Of a stretch of 24,161 nucleotides of DNA, positions 21,461-24,161 are shown one piece after another; the stretch's first letter is position 1; each line of letters starts with the position of its first letter. The stretch comes from Entrophospora sp. SA101 (taxonomy: Eukaryota > Glomeromycota > Glomeromycetes > Entrophosporales > Entrophosporaceae). A program made the position numbers and the translations under genes. The notes beneath the pieces were generated by a model. It did not search any database. It saw only the letters and a program-made list of their open reading frames with translations, and was not told the origin of the DNA. The DNA is taken from contig CAUDNR010000686.1 of assembly GCA_958430865.1 (NCBI GenBank), forward strand, positions 2,306 through 26,466, written 5' to 3'.

Positions 21461-21577
21461 TTTTGCTGATAAATTATTTTTTAAAAAAATCAGTAGATAG
21501 GCTAGTAAAAATTTTTTTACTTGGTTGCCAAAAATGCATTGAAAAAAAAAAACTCTCATTGTTCCCAATTACTTGGG

Positions 21578-21718
21578 ATGAACGACCAGGTTCCAGGAAA
21601 ACATCCAATGATAAATCCAATAATAGTAATGATAACTACTTATTACAATTACCAAATTATTTATTTATTTTTAATTACTATAATTATTCTTTTCTTCATC
21701 ATCTTGGGTGTGTTATAA
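21578..21718 (+). other. Possible small membrane protein ORF
   Basis: A 46-codon frame starts MNDQVPGKHPMINPIIVM and ends in a strongly hydrophobic segment (YLFLITIIILFFIILGVL). The first part is GC-richer than its surroundings. Hydrophobic runs arise easily in T-rich DNA, so this is only a candidate. Confidence 0.2.
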
Positions 21719-22022
21719 AAAAAAGTATTTGATATTTCTTAATCTTATTGTTTATATTTATTTATTATTTATTTGTTTTTTTTTATTTGCTTGATACAAC
21801 ATTTCTATATTTTAAGAATGGCACACACAATAAGTCCCAATTATGCTCTATTAATGTATATATTATATATAATACAAATAAAAAAAGAGTAAATGTGTGC
21901 GTGTGGATGGAATGCAACAGAGTAAATAAATACACTACTCCTTATAAGCAAGTCTTAACCAGATATATATAATATAATATAAACTTTATTTTCATTATTA
22001 ATCCATTTTTATCTTTATCAAT

Positions 22023-22127
22023 TTAACTTGTACTAAAACCTGTTTTCAAAGTGACATCTTTACGCGTTAACATCACGCCTTTTGATCTTTCCTCTTTGAT
22101 TAGAAAATTTTGCTTAGCCCCATCCAT
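22023..22127 (-). other. Possible small exon or sORF
   Basis: A 34-codon frame from ATG 22127 reads MDGAKQNFLIKEERSKGVML, then TRKDVTLKTGFSTS, with protein-like composition and no homopolymer bias in an AT-rich desert. Two further minus-strand islands upstream are similar: about 22270-22325 (MNQNERRINSHGGYT) and 22440-22560 (an Asp-run encoded by mixed GAC/GAT). They could be exons of one minus-strand gene, but I could not connect them with consistent splice sites. Confidence 0.25.
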
Positions 22128-23075
22128 ATGCGTGTGTATGTTAGATTAGTCAGACAATATTTTTTGATATTATTATTTTTATTATTGTTGAGCAAATAAT
22201 AATAAATAATAATAAATCTAATATGTAAATCTATCTATGTATAAATAAATAAGTCCATCACCGACACCATTATGTATAGCCACCGTGACTATTGATACGG
22301 CGTTCATTCTGATTCATTTTGTTTTAATTAAATCTTATTTTGGAGAAAATGACTTTATTAATAGATAGATAAAAATACATATATATGTATACTCACTCGT
22401 ATTTATATGCATTTTAGTTACAAAAACAACGTGAGATATTTATTTTATGTGTCATCTCTATTAAAAACAACACTATCATCATCGTCGTCATCATCATCGT
22501 CGTCGTCGCCGTTACTACCATCGTCGCGTTTTTGAGTTTTGAGTTTTGATGTTTTTATGCTTTAAAAAGCAACTTCACAATAATAAATGATATAATGACA
22601 TAAATAAATAATAAATAATAACAAATAATAAATAACAAATAACAAATAAAAACTTCCTATTGCTTGCTTGGTAATAATCTAATCATTACTATCGGTGGTT
22701 CCTTCAAAAAACAACAAAAAAAATTTAAAAAATTGTTATAAAAGAGCATATATGGAATGATCGGCAATATGTTTTATTTTTATTATTGTAATTATTAACA
22801 ATAATATAATACTGCATATTCATTTGAGTATTTAAAACTGGTTTTGATTCCAGATAGCCTGATATACAATTGGTTGGCGCTTCTGAAGTCGGTATACAAT
22901 TAAATTCATTATATCGAATGATCCAATATAAAATGGAAAGTTACACGCATGGTTCAATGTAAAATTTGAACTTATCGATTTACGGTTAACTTTTATATGT
23001 ATTATGTGGTTTAATAAGCCTATTTATAATTCCATTTCTAATTAATAATATTTTATTTTATAGAATTTAAGCTTT
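22128..23075. other. Intergenic upstream of the 23076 gene
   Basis: Mostly AT-rich, with AAT/AAC triplet repeats near 22605-22650 and the mixed ATC/GTC tract at about 22477-22510. The last bases, TTTTATTTTATAG before AATTTAAGCTTTATG, look like an intron acceptor directly ahead of the next start codon. A 5' UTR exon may therefore lie somewhere in this region. Confidence 0.35.
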
Positions 23076-24161
23076 ATGCCTCAATCCAAAGGAATATGCG
23101 ATGAGACTTTGGGGAAAAGCTCGGATTGGCTAAAAACAGTTCTCAATAAACAAGAAATTCCTCCAAACTTAGCTTATTGGGCTTCTTGGTCTACTTGTAC
23201 TGATGACTCTAACGCATCGCGAAGCAAAAGAACAAAAATTGGAAATTCTATTTCCACCACCACTTCTCCATTCATTTTCAAATCCGTAAACCCTCCAAAA
23301 CAACAACAACAACAACAACAACAACAATTGCTGGAATGTTCTTCTCCTTTTCCCGACTCATCTAATATATCTCCCAATAGACAAGAATCTTTCTTTTCCA
23401 ATACTTCTTATTCTCCATTCTCACCAAATTTATTGACCGAGGATCTTGTTAGTAAAGTTATAGAGGTTCTGAGTAGTACTTTAGATGAGATAAAAAATGA
23501 GATATGGAAAACTTTTTTAAATCCCAATGAAGGTAAAGGTAAATATGTACAAGTTATTATGGTGTGATTATTATTATGTGTTATGAAATATGGATTACGG
23601 GTTGTTGATAAGTAAATTTTTTATTATATTATAGTTTATAAATAAAAAAATTTTAAAAAAATAAAAAAAAACTTTTTTTTGTTATTTATTTATATAAAAA
23701 TAATTGTGAGTTAAATCGTGGCTTATTAAAATTTCTATTTTTTCTCTCGATCATAATTAGATCAAATACCAAAAGGCTTCATTTCTGATTTTAATAAGTT
23801 AATATCCAAGACACCATTTTCTCAATATCCAAATGTCCAACGCCAACCAATTAAAAATTTGCAGCACCTTATATCAATACTTTCAGTCGGGGTTCATTCA
23901 CCTGAAACTGAACTAATTCATCAAGTTTTTGACTTCTACAGCCAAATTACAGCTTTCTTGACCGTCATTCACATGTTCTTTGAAGTTGTAGTTATGGACT
24001 TTTTATCGAAAGCAGATAGTGATAAAAATTCAAGGCGTTTAGAAATGGACCATTTTATGAGAATTTTTCATTTTAAAGACAATTTTTTGGATAAACAATT
24101 TCAATCACAAAGAAGCGAAGATGAAGATAAAACAAATGAGAGTTTAGATTCTTACACATGG
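23076..24161 (+). CDS. Unrecognised protein with poly-Q tract, 5' part only
   Basis: The frame opens at ATG 23076 (MPQSKGICDETLGKSSDWLK). It contains a short basic patch (SRSKRTKIG), nine CAA codons at 23301-23327, a Ser/Pro-rich low-complexity stretch, and then a more ordered segment (LTEDLVSKVIEVLSSTLDEI). A donor at 23533 or 23539 (both phase 1) joins in frame to an acceptor ending at 23760. Exon 2 (23761 onward) is open to the window edge: about 134 residues, helical and hydrophobic in part (ITAFLTVIHMFFEVVVMDFL), ending in an acidic stretch. I recognise no domain. Poly-Q, Ser/Pro-rich and basic segments are common in fungal nuclear regulators, but that is only suggestive. An acceptor-like TATAG just before the ATG hints at a 5' UTR intron or an upstream coding exon. 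Confidence 0.65.

Noticed and set aside
23174..23401. 75-codon minus-strand frame with a cysteine run
   Set aside because: Antisense of the CAA repeat and its flanks in the plus-strand gene.
21361..24161. Possible mating-type homeodomain locus (motif cluster plus unknown regulator-like gene)
   Set aside because: No homeobox residues are visible in the part of the gene present, so the idea has no direct support.
1..24161. tRNA, rRNA or CRISPR arrays
   Set aside because: I looked for T-loop-like GTTCRANNC boxes, rRNA-like GC-rich blocks and regularly spaced repeats and saw none. The evenly repeated elements are simple sequence or the single tandem duplication.

Overview
The window looks like nuclear DNA of an arbuscular mycorrhizal fungus (Glomeromycotina, probably Rhizophagus-like). 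That is inferred from very high AT content, short introns of mostly 75-140 bp with GTA donors and TAG/AAG acceptors, a fungal QCR8, an Asn/Asp-rich F-box protein, and a mixture of piggyBac, pogo, hAT and Fanzor remnants. No database search was possible, so the taxon is an inference.

Layout. 1-2.75 kb is a transposon graveyard: one end of a pogo/Tigger-like element, a frameshifted N-terminal piggece of a piggyBac-type transposase, a small TA-flanked MITE and a very clean 236-bp hAT-type MITE with an 8-bp target duplication. 3.6-6.1 kb holds an intronless F-box gene (minus) and a divergent QCR8 gene (plus), a respiratory complex III subunit. 6.9-10.6 kb is a complete cullin-3 gene (minus) that I resolved into 13 exons and 784 codons of protein. 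Immediately upstream of its start codon lies an apparently perfect 631-bp tandem duplication (10602-11863), followed by a decayed Fanzor (eukaryotic TnpB-like, RNA-guided nuclease family) pseudogene on the plus strand.

14.3-18.7 kb holds two complete or nearly complete divergent genes: the TMA46/ZC3H15 ribosome-associated CCCH protein (minus, 5 exons) and the GRC3/NOL9 polynucleotide 5'-kinase of rRNA processing (plus, 7 exons). They share a promoter region of about 220 bp that contains a perfect match to the RRPE motif of fungal ribosome-biogenesis genes. GRC3 has a one-base phase conflict at one intron and no clear ATG for its first conserved residues.

18.7-23.07 kb has no confident gene. 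It holds several GC-richer islands bounded by splice-like signals, one of which (19535-19802) looks like the last two exons of an unrecognised small gene or non-coding RNA, as well as CACGT palindromes, TTAATTAA tracts and a cluster of ATCGATTA-like motifs. A poly-Q protein gene of unknown identity starts at 23076 and runs off the window.

The housekeeping genes do not form one pathway. TMA46 and GRC3 both serve ribosomes. Cullin-3 and the F-box protein both belong to ubiquitin ligases, but to different classes (BTB-CUL3 and SCF).
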